This document shows, in pieces, positions 32,209 to 43,046 of a DNA stretch of 64,000 bases. Under the pieces are notes generated by a model, which ran no database searches, was not told where the DNA came from, and worked only from the letters and a program-made list of their open reading frames with translations. Origin of the DNA: Staphylotrichum longicolle. Its lineage: Eukaryota > Ascomycota > Sordariomycetes > Sordariales > Chaetomiaceae. The stretch's first letter is position 1. The number at the start of each line of letters is the position of its first letter. A program made the position numbers and the translations under genes. The DNA lies in the NCBI GenBank assembly GCA_019096155.1, contig JAHCVI010000002.1, forward strand, positions 2,418,001-2,482,000, given 5' to 3'.

Positions 32209-33372
32209 TCACGGTTCCTGATCCAGTAGGTGCTTTGGCACTGGTTTGAACTTTGTCGATCCGCTCCATGTTTCTGTCAACCATTGATTCCATTCACGCG
32301 TTCCCCATCCCTCTGGCACCCATTGACGCATCTCGGCAGGCCTCGATTCCCAGAACCACTCCATGGGTGACTCGGGCAGCTCCTCGTAACTGCAAGGTGC
32401 ATCAGCCCCAAGCAGGGGAAGGATGGTGACGAAGTTGAAGTCAATGATCCTGACTCCGAGATCCTCACCTCGGAGATTTTTGTCGGAGCAGATGATATTG
32501 CGCGGCGCAATGTCCTCGTGCATCACCCCGGCGAAGTGGAGGCGGACCTCAGCTTCCATGGCCAAAGCGAGGACGCGGAGACGTTCTTCGATAGTGTGGG
32601 ATTTGGGATCGCGTTGGTCTAGAGGAACGCCTTGGATATATTCCGTGAGAATAAAGCCGACAGATCTTTGCAGATCCTTGAGCGGGATGTCGAGGAGCCA
32701 TGATCCGTAAAACTTGGGGATAAGGCCACCGCCAAGGTGCTTGTCCAGTTGTGAGTAGGCCGCGGACTCGACAGCGAAATCGTCCTCTGCCCTTGCAACA
32801 ACGTCATTTGGTATGTGCGGAAAGTCCTCGTCTGCAAAGGGATAATACAAAGGGTCGTAGATTTTGGCAATGAGGGCGTCTTTTTGCCCTTGTCGGATGC
32901 AGGTAACGACCTGGGAGCCTCGACCTCGATGGAGACCATCGCCGACAGCAAGCTCCTGAAGCACGTCAAAAATCGCCGTCTCGCCGCTTTGTTCGCAGGG
33001 CAACGGGTTTAAAGCAGTCGCCGAGCAATAATCGACCAGATTTGTCGCTCGCAAGTACTCTCTGCCTGGAAAACGGTTCTTCCGGAGGAAATCATGGAAG
33101 GGGCCGGTTGGAACCTTGCTGTATGGCCCAAGAAAAGGCGATGGCGGTACGACGCGTCGCGCTGCAAACCTGAAGCCCCTCATGTAAGGCACTGGTGGTT
33201 TGTCTGGTTCTGAAGGCGGGGACCAACGATGGAGGGAACGCGACACAGCAGAACGAGAGGGGAATGGTGACCTCGGGAGACAGCTTGTGGATGAAGCCAC
33301 CGCGGCGCTGGAATTCAATCCGTCCGCGGATTTTCGAGGGAGGAATTGAGAAAACTGAAGACGCGCCGCCAT
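32209..33372 (-). CDS. Protein-kinase-like protein, probably atypical
   Basis: A single exon of 387 residues. The first 60 residues are Ser/Arg-rich and disordered, and might include a targeting signal. From about residue 130 the order of motifs is that of a kinase fold: ALIAKIYDP with the possible ATP-binding Lys170, an acidic helix (AEDDFAVESAAYSQL, Glu202), the hinge-like FILTEYIQG, the catalytic loop HEDIAPRNII (His285, Asp287, Asn292) and the metal-binding position IIDFNF (Asp311). The glycine-rich loop and the usual C-lobe are weak or short, as in many small fungal kinase-like proteins. Catalytic residues are kept, so it may be active; the substrate is unknown. The start is the first ATG of the frame. 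Confidence 0.75.
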   Translation of the reverse strand: MAARLQFSQFLPRKSADGLNSSAAVASSTSCLPRSPFPSRSAVSRSLHRWSPPSEPDKPPVPYMRGFRFAARRVVPPSPFLGPYSKVPTGPFHDFLRKNRFPGREYLRATNLVDYCSATALNPLPCEQSGETAIFDVLQELAVGDGLHRGRGSQVVTCIRQGQKDALIAKIYDPLYYPFADEDFPHIPNDVVARAEDDFAVESAAYSQLDKHLGGGLIPKFYGSWLLDIPLKDLQRSVGFILTEYIQGVPLDQRDPKSHTIEERLRVLALAMEAEVRLHFAGVMHEDIAPRNIICSDKNLRGEDLGVRIIDFNFVTILPLLGADAPCSYEELPESPMEWFWESRPAEMRQWVPEGWGTREWNQWLTETWSGSTKFKPVPKHLLDQEP

Positions 33373-33590
33373 TTGCGAGGTGGTAGACTTTCCAGGCTGG
33401 GTCCAAGCTCTGAAGGCGTGGTGGTTTGCAACAATCGGGTGGGAGCCGACCGCAGTTCAGCAATTGCAGTGGGCTATCAGGTAACGTTAACTGAAACTCA
33501 TTACACGTTACAGTAAGGTACAATCAATACTTAAGCCCCGGAAGTCAATCACGCGAGCTACCACCTTGTCTCTTACTACCTTGATCTTTC

Positions 33591-34623
33591 TCAGAGCACA
33601 AACCAACCGCCTCCCAACAAAACACCTGCAAACAGAACCCCAACCGACACCCTACCTCCCTCGCTACCAGCATTGGCACCGCCGCTTTCTCCCTCTTCAG
33701 GCGCGGTACTCCCCTGCACAGCATCATTCGCCCTCGCACAAACCAGCTTTGCACCCTTATGGGTTGTATCAACATCCTCAACCCCAGTGCCATTTGCAAG
33801 AGCGCTGCTCGACGGACCCCACATGACCAGCACCGGCCAGGCCAGAGTCCCCGTTTGATCATACGCCGTCTTGTTTCCACGATCGTGTGGTAGGCCGCCG
33901 TACTGTCGCACGTCGAGTTTTCCGTCTGGCCACGCGCGGATGCTCGTTGCGTTGAAAACTGGCCGTGGGAGAAGCAGTGCAAAGTCAGTTAGTGCGTTGG
34001 GAAGACGAGAAGGAACAAAGTGAGGTGGGGAGCGGATGCTTACGGCGAGCCTGACATGTTCCCGCCGCCATCAGGGTCTTCGCCTGCTCGCCCCCGCAAG
34101 ATGATATCTCGGATAGTTTTGGGCAAGTACAGCGGCTGGAGGTTGTCTTGGAGTGCTCCGCCGACCGGGCTTCCACGTCGCGGATGCACTGTTCACTGAG
34201 GAAGCTCGAGCAGCTGCCGTCGTCTGTGCGGAGCTTGGGCGGGTAGCTGAAAGGAGTTATGTCCCATTGGAGGACACAGACAGACGAGGATTCGTGGATG
34301 GGATTGGCTGGCGCTTGAAGCACGACGCGAGTTCCGGTAAAGGCCTTGTTGGGATGCGCCCGGGCAGTGCTAGAGTTGCTCTCGGACATGGGAATGTCCG
34401 CAATGACGGATACAGCGAAGGACCATCCGTTGACCGGACCGGGAACAGAGTAGGAGCTTGTCGCGTTGGGGGAGGACATAAGTTTGTGGTAAGTGGTCGC
34501 GGGCACGCCCCAAGGACCAAAACCGGCGCCGTCGCCATAGCTGTCCTCGAAGTGTTGTGCTTGGCCTGAAGTGATGGAAACGAGCAAGGCGCCCGTAAGA
34601 CACGTGAAGAATCGCGTACACAT
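33591..34623 (-). CDS. Secreted, probably GPI-anchored cysteine-containing protein
   Basis: Two exons, 34623-34044 and 33958-33591, separated by an 85-nt intron (GTAAGC donor, GGCCAG acceptor), give 315 residues. Residues 1-22 form a signal peptide (TRFFTCLTGALLVSITSGQA). The ectodomain contains at least seven Cys, several Asn-X-Ser/Thr sites and a WDITPFSYPP block. The C-terminus has a small-residue stretch followed by a hydrophobic tail (VGVLFAGVLLGGGWFVL), the pattern of a GPI-anchor signal. I recognise this general type (a widely distributed ascomycete surface protein) but not a named family. A cell wall or plasma membrane location is inferred from the two signals. Confidence 0.72.
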
Positions 34624-35275
34624 CGGGAGCGACGGCTAAGTTGCTGGTTGCTTAACAGACAGCGTACAGGTGTCCTGGTAATGAGAAAACCTTACATGAG
34701 ACAAAAGTGAACCCTGAGCGGCGCTGCGTCTGCTTTGAAGGCATTTCTTTTCACCACGACTTGGAGCTGATAAATCATGGCAAGAAGAGCAAGGTATTTA
34801 CTCGCCAGACGTCATTGACACTGCGCCACGGAGTTCGGCAAAGGCATCTCCTGAGGTTGGGTGCGCTATTGGTGATATTGATGTTGTTGGCTCTCAAAGA
34901 GGACTCATTTAAATGAGCCTGTACGTCATAGTTGGTTCAGATTCATTGAGGTTGATCTGCCGAATGACACTGTTGGTTGACCTGAACAACACATCTGGGC
35001 AATAAGCCGAGCGAGTCGGGGAAGTGGGCAACTTCTGCTTTCCAAGAATGCGCGCGATCAGCAGTCGACGCGAGCAGCCAACAAGGTGGCAACAATTAGC
35101 CATTCAAGATTCTCGAGTCACACAATAACCATGGTTTACGCATCCCGTCGCCGCTTGTTGTTGCTGCAAAAAGGGGCTCAGACTTCCTCCAAGTTGGCCA
35201 ACGTCAGGTAACTACGACGCACGGCAACACACAAATCCGCCCATCGACTCTGTGGTCACTAAGTGACTAGACACG
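34624..35275. other. Divergent promoter region of two secreted-protein genes
   Basis: Lies between the starts of the GPI-protein gene (minus) and the small secreted protein gene (plus). No TATA box of good quality. Nothing else seen. Confidence 0.55.
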
Positions 35276-35830
35276 ATGATTCACTTCAGACAGCTCGTCA
35301 TTTTGGTCTTAGGTCTGCCTCAACTTGCAAAGACCGAAAACCGCATCGCCAAACGTGCCTGCGAGGCCAAATCATGGAAGCCCGACGACGGCAAGGCAGA
35401 GTATTCGCGCCCAGCCAACAATACGCAGGTTCTCATCCGCGGCGTCTCCGGGCCGGTCAGCCTCCAAATCACAGCCCCGCGGTTGCAGTCCTTCACGGCG
35501 TCCATGGACATCAGTTTTTCCGATGCCGTCTCGCTGGGCGTGGGTTTCGATCTCGCCGAGACGGTGGAAGACTCGAGTGTGTTTGAGGTCTTTCTGCCGG
35601 AGAGTCAGAATGGCGATTGGGGGTTTACCTCGTACCTGCTGTGCACGACAGGCGAGAGCTGTCGCTGAGAACTGCGTCTCGCGCAAGTTTGCTGATAATA
35701 TGTTGCTTCAGGAACCGGTAGATGTGGAGGTAACGAGGTCAGGGGTGAGATTTGTACTCCGAAGACGAGAAAAGAGGGAGATGGGTCGATGACTCTGACT
35801 GGAATCCACCACCTCGTCGTCCACAGTTAG
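35276..35830 (+). CDS. Small secreted protein, possible GC-AG intron
   Basis: The first exon begins MIHFRQLVILVLGLPQLAKT, a signal peptide, followed by VLIRGVSGPVSLQITAP, FTASMDISFSDAVSLGVGFDLAETV and GDWGFTSYLLCTTG. Read straight on, the frame stops at 35668 (130 residues). However, the sequence downstream in the same frame reads TGRCGGNEVRGEICTPKT, which continues the protein naturally, including two or three further Cys. Joining 35651 to 35712 removes a 60-nt intron with a GC donor (AG|GCGAGA), a GCTGATAA branch site and a TTCAG acceptor, and gives 164 residues ending at 35830. I prefer the spliced model. The function is unknown; the size, signal peptide and cysteines fit a secreted effector-like or cell wall protein. 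Confidence 0.58.
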
Positions 35831-36211
35831 ATTATGGGGGTCTTTGTGATTACATCGTTGGTGCCAAAATATATTGGTGGCAACAGGCTTTCAAAACATA
35901 CTGCGTTCTTCGCACGGTTTGTACCAGTAACCACAATGCTCAATACCTCAGCTCAGGTACTGTAGCCAAGACCAAACTTGAGCCAATTGTTGCCATTGTG
36001 GCTGGCGGCACAGCTCTCAGGGGCGAAAACAGCTGGCGGCATCTGGACTCCCTGCCACTAGTGCTTCTGAAGTTAGTGGCTTGGGTTGTGGCTGGCAGGA
36101 GAATTGAGGAAGGGAAAATTGCCAAACTCAACGAAGGTGTAAACATCGCCCAAATCGATTGCTCGTCTGTCCTCCCATCAACTTCGCGGCTGTCATCGAC
36201 AACACCACAAC
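35831..36211. other. Intergenic spacer
   Basis: Moderately AT-rich, between two plus-strand genes. It should contain the 3' end of the secreted-protein gene and the promoter of the F-box-like gene. Nothing else seen. Confidence 0.55.
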
Positions 36212-37195
36212 ATGACACTCGTCCAGTTACCCGCGGAGCTCCTCGGACAAATCTTGCGCGACGTAGGCTCAGAATTCTTTTACCAAGATGTGCGTCGTCT
36301 GGCGATCTCGAAGCGCTGGTTCAGTTTTGCCTGGCCGGTCATGACCCGAGACCTTCAGCTGACCTCAGCGACTCTCCCTTTCTTTCTGGAGAACCACGCG
36401 CTGCTCGGACATATTGGGCCGCGCCTTAGCTCCGTGAGTGTACATTTGAAGAGTTTCTTCAAAGAGCGCCGGGCCGTTCTCCAGGGTCTCGTGACAGACC
36501 GCAGGCTCCTCCAGGAGCAGTGGGCCGCCGAAACAAACTCGCGCTTGGACGATCTCGCTGCGGTGTTGCACGACTGCCCTCGAATCCAAGGCCTGCGGGT
36601 CACCGCGTCTCTTGAAACCGCCTACCTTGCCGCGGCGCCATTTGTACGCCTGCTCGCCACCCCAAACCTAACGTCCTTGCACCTCGACCTTGCTGGGTAT
36701 TACTCGGTAGAGGGCGGAACCGGCTTTGACAGCGAGCCACATCTGTGCGAACTCATCAACGCCCTGCTGCCCACTCTGCGCCACCTCCGCTGCCGCATGT
36801 ATTTTATCTGTGAGGACATCTTGGGCCCCCTGAAAGTGGAAGACGGGCCCCTGAAGTTGGAGGAAGTCATCTTCAACTTGACACGGGCGGACTGTGTCGG
36901 GACGCCCGGCGGATTCCCACGACGCTGTCGGACCATCTACGGTGACCCGTTTTCTGTGACGGACGAGTTCGAGACCGGAGCGACGGAGCTCGTCGCGCGG
37001 ATGAGCAATCCGAAGATGGTCCGGGTTATTTCGTTCAAGCCCCATTCGTACCAGGCCTATGCCTTTGATGCAATCACGGGACGTCGGAGTCAATTCAACG
37101 ACCTGGAAGGCTCGTGGGAGGCTGATGGGGATGACATGGTGGACAGCGACGACGAGGAGGACCCAGTGGGATCTGGGGAAGAGACCGAAGACTGA
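36212..37195 (+). CDS. F-box-like protein
   Basis: A single exon of 327 residues. The N-terminus LVQLPAELLGQILRDVG .. DVRRLAISKRWFSFAWPV resembles an F-box helix set (LPxELLxxIL .. LxxxxKRWxxxA), which in fungi usually binds Skp1 and recruits targets to an SCF ubiquitin ligase. The middle contains LRVTASLETAYLAAA, LLATPNLTSLHLDLAGYYS and LLPTLRHLRCRMYFI, a leucine-rich-repeat-like arrangement common in such proteins. The last 30 residues are strongly acidic (SDDEEDP, GEETED). The box is divergent from the consensus, so Skp1 binding is an inference. The ATG context is CACAACATGACA. Confidence 0.65.
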   Translation: MTLVQLPAELLGQILRDVGSEFFYQDVRRLAISKRWFSFAWPVMTRDLQLTSATLPFFLENHALLGHIGPRLSSVSVHLKSFFKERRAVLQGLVTDRRLLQEQWAAETNSRLDDLAAVLHDCPRIQGLRVTASLETAYLAAAPFVRLLATPNLTSLHLDLAGYYSVEGGTGFDSEPHLCELINALLPTLRHLRCRMYFICEDILGPLKVEDGPLKLEEVIFNLTRADCVGTPGGFPRRCRTIYGDPFSVTDEFETGATELVARMSNPKMVRVISFKPHSYQAYAFDAITGRRSQFNDLEGSWEADGDDMVDSDDEEDPVGSGEETED

Positions 37196-37561
37196 ATCAC
37201 TCGATATGGTGGGACAAACCACACGTCAAAAAGTCGTGGCTGGGACTCCGCAGTAGCGGGGCAAACAGGTACTGTGAGAGATGGTTTAATTCTCGGTCGG
37301 CGAAGCATGGATACGACTCTGGAGGGTGTCTCCGGCTGGTTCCGCATTTCTTCCATCGAGATATCACCCCCAAGGACAGTGGCTTCAGTCAAGGCCGCGG
37401 CAGATGTACTTGGAACTGGACAAATAGCGGTTTCTACAAAAGATAGCCTCAAGTCTGCTTAAATCTCTCTGTTGCTGATTCCTGAACTAGCTACATGATC
37501 CATATTCAAACCACTCACACAACCCCGAAATCGACTGACGGACCCTCAACCAGCGTTGTGT
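37196..37561. other. Convergent intergenic spacer
   Basis: Between the 3' ends of the F-box-like gene and the MFS transporter gene. Probable 3' untranslated sequence of both; nothing else seen. Confidence 0.6.
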
Positions 37562-39729
37562 TCACTGATTCGCAGCCACATATCGGGCCGTAGCAATTCT
37601 CATCCTCTTTCCTCCACACATAATCGGGATAATCAGCAGCGAAAACACGCCCATGATGGCCGTAAAGCCGGCAAACGGCACCAAATACCCATCCTTCTCC
37701 ACCCACTGCGCAACAAAGAAGGTCCAGCCAAAGGGAATGAGGCCGCGGAGGATGCAGACCATGACGAAGCAGTCACTCGCGAGGTTGCTGTACGCATCGA
37801 TCAACTAATCACCACCACCCGTCAGCCGCAGAAAACTCTCGCAGTCACAAACACACCAAAGACCTCAGGGACAAACTCACATAGCTAAACCAAACCGACG
37901 GCACCTGCGCCAGCGCAAACGCCACCATGCCATACGCAAACTCCAACCCGACCCACCCATACCTTCCCGGCCACCGCGCACACAGCCCAAACACCAACAA
38001 CCCGCCCGTCCCCACCACCAGCGCCGGCACCATGACCGCCACCCTTGCCTCGGGCTCCGCGTACCCCATCTCCTGGTCCCGCGCGCGCCTCTTGAGCCGC
38101 CAGTCCGCCAGCAGACCCGTGCACAGCCCGCCCAGCACGATCCCGACGAGGGCGCCCACGAACAGCAGGCCCGCGTGCTCGCCCCAGAGGTACGGGCGGC
38201 GGGTCAGGATCTGCGGGCCCACGGTCGAGATGACGGCCACGCCGCCCACCAGGCCGCCGTACTGCATCATGATGACCCAGGTCGCCGGCAGGAGGAGCGT
38301 GGTCCAGGGCTTGGCGAAGTGGTGGGCCACGCGGCCTTTGTGGGGCGGGAACTTGAGGGTTTGGAGCAGGGCAGTGTAGAAGGAGTGGTGGTTTGTGCTG
38401 GAGGAGGAGGATGTTGTCGGCGGGGTGATGGAGAAGGTGGACATGGGCAGCGCGGCGGTCGTGCCGCGGGAGGCGCGCTGGTGCAGTGGGGTCGGGGGCT
38501 GGGCGTTGGTGCTGGAGGACGGGCCGCCGTCGGTGGTATCGGCGGCGTCCGTCGCGGCGTCGGCGTCGGCGTCGGGGATGACGTTGACCGAGGAGGAGGT
38601 CTGGTACCACGTCGTCATGTTCAGGTCGGGGACGGTGTGGTCGCCGGAGAGGGGCCAGTTGAAGCGCGAGGGGAGCGTGAAGCGCATGGACGGGAGGGTC
38701 ATGAGGCTCAGCTTGGGGGCTGAGTTGCGGATGCGCGGGATGTAGGAGGATGGGCGGGGGAGAGTGCGCTCGACGGGGAGCCCGGGCGGGCCGCGGTCGA
38801 ACATGGTTTCGGGCACGAGGAAGATGGTGGCCAGGAAGACGAGTCCCGTGAGAGCGGTACCGATCCAGAACTGCCCGACCCAGCCGAGCTGGTGCGCGAT
38901 GTACCCGCCGGTGATGCCGCCAATGACGGACCCGCTGGCGAGTGATGCCGTGTAGAAGGCCTGTTTGCAAGGACGTGTGAGTTCTGTTTGGCATGCCGGG
39001 TTGAGGCGGGAGTACGCACCATCCATTTTCCTCGCTCATGGACGAAGAACAGATCTCCGACAATCGCGGGGGTGACAGTTTCGGAAGCCGAACTCCCAAA
39101 GCCTTGGAAGATCCTGATGGCAAGCGTTGGCATGTGACCGGGGAAGAAGATGCCGCAACTCGTGGCCCCAAACAGCACCGATGTCGATATGACGAGGATG
39201 AGCCGCCGACCAAATACATTGGACAAAGGAACCCAGATAATGTTCCCGAGCCCGAGGACAAGGACGTTGAACTGTCTCGGCCGTTAGCACACTGCGGAGA
39301 AACCCATAGACCATGCGACTAAGGGGAGGGGGGAACACACAGCAACAAACCCCATCAAGTCCTTGAGTGGCCGGCGGTCATGGGGAAACTCATGGTTCCA
39401 TAGCGGCAAGGCCGGGGCGATGGACGCCGAGATGTAGTTGGCGACGAAGGCGTACCAGGAGACGGTGGCCATGCATGCCGCCTTTCTCCAGAGCGGCCAT
39501 GTCAACGGATCCGCGGGGTCGTCCGTCGGGACCGGGAAGTTGACGACGCGGTCAACATAGCGGCCGTTCTCGTGGGTGAGACTGTGTTCTGGGGGATGGT
39601 GAGCACAAAAAGAGCACAGCAAAGGGCGACAAACCCGGACCACGTACCGATGAGGGGGACAGTACCCGGTGGAGTGGCCGCCTTCACGTCATCGCTCGAC
39701 AGAGAAAATGCATATCTCCAGCCCGGCAT
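37562..39729 (-). CDS. MFS transporter, DHA1-like (12 TM)
   Basis: Five exons on the minus strand: 39729-39648, 39588-39341, 39271-39020, 38960-37881 and 37804-37562, giving 634 residues. Conserved MFS sequences are visible: DDPADPLTWPLWRK before the first helix, then helices ending in LSNVFGRRLILVIS (motif A region), RIFQGFGSSASETVTPAIVGDLFF, and SGSVIGGITGGYIAHQLGW (motif C-like). A long central loop of about 130 residues is full of Ser, Thr, Asp and Ala, including a DADADAATDAAD run, and separates two bundles of six helices. The layout is that of fungal DHA1 proton antiporters and general substrate exporters; the substrate is unknown. The protein lies next to a BAHD acyltransferase gene on the same strand. 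Codon usage in the large exon is very GC-rich. Confidence 0.92.
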
Positions 39730-40374
39730 CGCGATAGCCAGTCTTGATTAGCCCCAGGAATGGGAAAGGGGTCGAGGAGCACCAAGGGGTAACGTAGGAG
39801 CTTGGGTGCCGAGTCTGAAACCAAAGGTTCATACTTTTGGAGCGAACTTGGGACAACTCACAGGACGGACAATGGCGTTTTCTATTGTCCGTTCATTACA
39901 CGTGCAAGTATCATCTTGCAGCAACCTGCACCGCAAGTTATGCAGACGCATGCAACGCAAGAGAGGCGTGATGGGAAAGGGAGTGTAGCAGTTGACTGGG
40001 GGTCAAGACAAGCAGCTTGAGGATACATAGTCTCATGGTGGCATTATTTTTTTTATGCTTTCCTTTGTGTATGTTTCCCTGCGCCCCGTCCCTTCCCTTC
40101 TGTTCTTCTTCCCAAGCATACGTTTCGTGGGATTGAATTAAATGATACATAAGTGAGATTTCATGCATCATGATGCATTGATCAGCCACAGGCCTAGACC
40201 AAATCAACACTCATAATCACGAAGTGTAGTCGCAGATGAGATCGAACTGGAGCCGCCAATCTTGGTGGAAAAAGAGAGAGGGGGCTGCAAGAAGCCGGGG
40301 GATATTCTGGTCTGTAATTTGTGAAAAAGTCGCTCACTCGAGTTTAAGGAAGAAGATCCATCACTGACAGGTAA
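39730..40374. other. Intergenic region between MFS and acyltransferase genes
   Basis: Upstream of the MFS gene and downstream of the acyltransferase gene; both lie on the minus strand. AT-richer than the coding parts, with a run of eight T at about 40047. No open frame of interest. Confidence 0.55.
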
Positions 40375-42039
40375 CTAGACCTCCTTCTCTGTGTCCCAAT
40401 CGACCCCCCTATACTCAAACCACCTCCGCCACTCCCATCCCTGCACTAGCTCCCTCCCAACCTGGCTCTCCACCGCAACCGTAATCTCCATCCCCTCATC
40501 CTCCCCGCCCTCCCTCGGTTCGTACACGACGACCACGCCCGGGTTCACCCTCCCCCAGATATGCCTGTACCCGACCACCTTGCCAAACCCAAACCTCGCG
40601 CCGCGGCTCTTGCCCGTCTCCACCATCCCGACCCCTCTGTGATCCGTCAAGAACACGGTCAGCGCCGGCAGGTTGTGCACGTCGGTGAACAGGCGCGTCT
40701 TGTCCCCGACGCGGCTAAAGTCGTCGACGATGCCGTCGACCATCTCCCGCGTGCCCGTGGCCTCGGTCATGGTCCGCGCCCAGCGCGCCAGCCGGCCCAC
40801 CGGCCACGTCACCGCCACCTCGCGCGCCGTCGGGTGCACGACGCCCGGCGGCGCCTCGGGCCCGTGGGTCCGCGCCGCGAGCACTACGTTGTGCTGCACG
40901 CGCGGCGGGAAGCCGAGCCGCTGGCGCATGTCGACGATGGACAGCCAGGCGGGCGTGCGGGATGCGACGGAGGGGCGGAGGCTCGCCGGGTAGTGCTAAA
41001 ACGCATGAGCCATCGGCTGTTGCCGCCGAGATTGAGTACTTACCTGGAGACGGAGGCGGGTGAGGGTGCGGTAGAGCAGGGCGGCCATGGCGTCGTATGT
41101 CGAGACGAAGCCTGTGCGGTCCACGTTTTCGGGGGGTTGAGATCCGGAGGGGTAGGGGTAAGGGGTGTCGGGGGACGGCGCGGCGTATGCCTTGAGACCC
41201 GCGGCTTTGGATTTGGGGAGGTGGAAGATGAGGATCTGCTTGCCGCCCGACACGGGGACGGGGCTTGACAAAAGGTCATCCGGGATCCAGGGGCCGCGCT
41301 CGATCGTCTGGTCCTCGGGCACGTTGGGCTTGATCAGGCGCGAGATGTCGAGGCAGGACATGTCCCAAGAAGGATAGGGGCTGCCGGTGAGAAAGGCGGA
41401 GCAGTTCTCGGCGAGCTGGTGCGTGAAGCCTGCCCAGCCGCCCGCGTCGTTGGCCGCGTGGTGGATGTGGGCGTTGAGGAGCAGGCCGCCACGGACAAAA
41501 TTCGCCTTGAGCGCCAGCAGTATCGGTCGGGCATCACGGTGTGGCTCCGGTCTGGGGCCGTAAGCCAGGTGCGGGATAATCCACAAGTCGAGCTTGCCCA
41601 GTCTCTGAGTGCTGAAGTGGGACTGCTCCATGTCGTCCATGGAAGGGTACTTGTCGGCGTCGTCGGGGGAGTCGAGCCATTGAACGTGCAGTTCGACGGT
41701 GCTGGTCTTTCTCCGCACAAACGAGTACCCAGAAACACCTTGGGGGTCCTTTTCGATGTTGCCGCAGAGATGGCGCGTCTGGCTGAGTGTTCGTGCAAGG
41801 CCATGTCTCAAGCCCTCTACAGCCTTTCTCTTGTTTGCATCGTCTACCCGAAAGTACAGGCCGAAGATGTGGTAGTTGAAGGGCACGACGTAATCGAGGC
41901 ACGAGATGGGATGTCGCTCCTCTTCGGGGTCGTTCTCCCAGCCATAGGGGTGCACGTGGTATACTTCTTGGTTTGAAGACATGTCTAACACCTTGGCGTT
42001 CTCAACGGTCGAGTCGGTTCTTAGCACTGCTGCAGACAT
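40375..42039 (-). CDS. BAHD-type acyltransferase (trichothecene acetyltransferase-like)
   Basis: Two exons, 42039-41044 and 40995-40375, with a 48-nt intron (CAG|GTAAGT, TTTTAG), give 538 residues. The catalytic HxxxD motif is present as HIHHAANDAGG (His194, Asp198), and the usual FYxADFGWG-type block near the C-terminus appears as ARFGFGKVVGY. Other family text includes LDYVVPFNYHIFGLYFR near the N-terminus and GRPILL-like LALKANFVRGGLLLNA before the active site. Fungal members (PF02458) transfer acetyl or longer acyl groups from CoA to hydroxyls or amines of small molecules; the known relatives Tri101 and Tri3 act on trichothecenes, but no trichothecene gene is here. Soluble, probably cytosolic. 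The neighbouring transporter and hydrolase suggest modification of a metabolite or foreign compound. Confidence 0.9.
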
Positions 42040-43046
42040 CCAACTAGAGCAGTGAGGTGTTCAGTCTGGACAAGTTGTCTCAACTCCTTTAGTATCATGA
42101 TTTTGGAACATATCCCCCTATCCCTTCGGAGAGGTCAACCCATACGAAGCCGGGTTCCGAGCGCTAGTTTGTTCCGAGACAATGCTGTTGTCATACAGCG
42201 CCGGGTTCCGACCCCATGACGATGCCGAGACACTATTCCTTGATGGCTGCAAGCAGACAGTTCAGTCAGCACTCTGAGAACTACCTACTGGAATGGAAAG
42301 ATTTAACTCTCTCTTACCAGACTGATGGGCTCGTCACTCGATTCTGGGCTTCTAGGGTTGCTTTAGTAACTGGGAGCATGTATTCGTATCTTTACCCATT
42401 CTACCAACTACAGTACCTCATCTCAGGTAGGTCGGTACGTAGGTACGAATCATAAAGCCCTCGACTACATTGACGACGACCTTTTCTCCGACCCCTTCCT
42501 CCTTCCCTTCATTCTTCCCTTCATTCTTCCGTCCTAGCCACAACCAGGGGTGACCAATGGGCACATGATGTCAAGGCAAACAAGCAGGCGGTTAATAGGC
42601 GGTCAAGTGAGGTGATAAGTCAAAAACTTTTTCAAGAATTGTCGCGGGCCTTTGCTCCAAATGCAGGAAAGGGCGCGGCCAAGAACCCAAGCCACGGGCT
42701 GTTTCCGAGGCCGCCTGTGGCAGCCTTGGCAGGCTGACAACAATGAAAGTCTTTGGTTCTGACAAGAGCGCTGCCACACTCAAGAGGGCATGGGTCCAAA
42801 CAAAGGCCCAAATGAGCCAGGGGTAGATATGTAGGGATTTACCAAGGCAGAGTGCGCGGCAACCCGGTGTTTCTTCTGGAGGGCTCGCTGGTGATTTAAA
42901 TCCCATGGAGGGGAGCGCAACACTGGGACTTTTCTCCAATGCTCATTGCTCCCATGTGCCTCCCGTCACAAGCTACGTGATTCTCAGCAACCCGAAGCCA
43001 TCAACAGTCAACTAACGCTCAACCACACCCTCAACAGCCAACAACA
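42040..43046. other. Divergent promoter region (acyltransferase / 2EXR gene)
   Basis: Promoters of two divergent genes. It contains an imperfect 51-bp duplication (listed separately) close to the acyltransferase start, GGTACGTAGGTACG-like text near 42435, and a pyrimidine-rich patch with CTTCATTC repeats at about 42500-42530. No gene seen. Confidence 0.55.
42141..42234. repeat. Imperfect tandem duplication, about 51-bp period
   Basis: CATAC followed four bases later by CCGGGTTCCGA occurs at 42141-42160 and again at 42192-42211; the CCGAGACA that ends the first unit (about 42174) recurs at about 42225. The central part of each unit has diverged. It sits about 100-200 bp upstream of the acyltransferase start and could be a duplicated regulatory site. 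Confidence 0.6.

Noticed and set aside
37885..39261. 458-codon frame overlapping the DHA1-like transporter
   Set aside because: Arg/Pro/His-rich shadow of the transporter's GC-rich large exon; it crosses three real splice junctions.
30849..42039. Secondary-metabolite cluster with a core synthase
   Set aside because: No PKS, NRPS, terpene cyclase or dimethylallyl transferase motif is present anywhere in the window.
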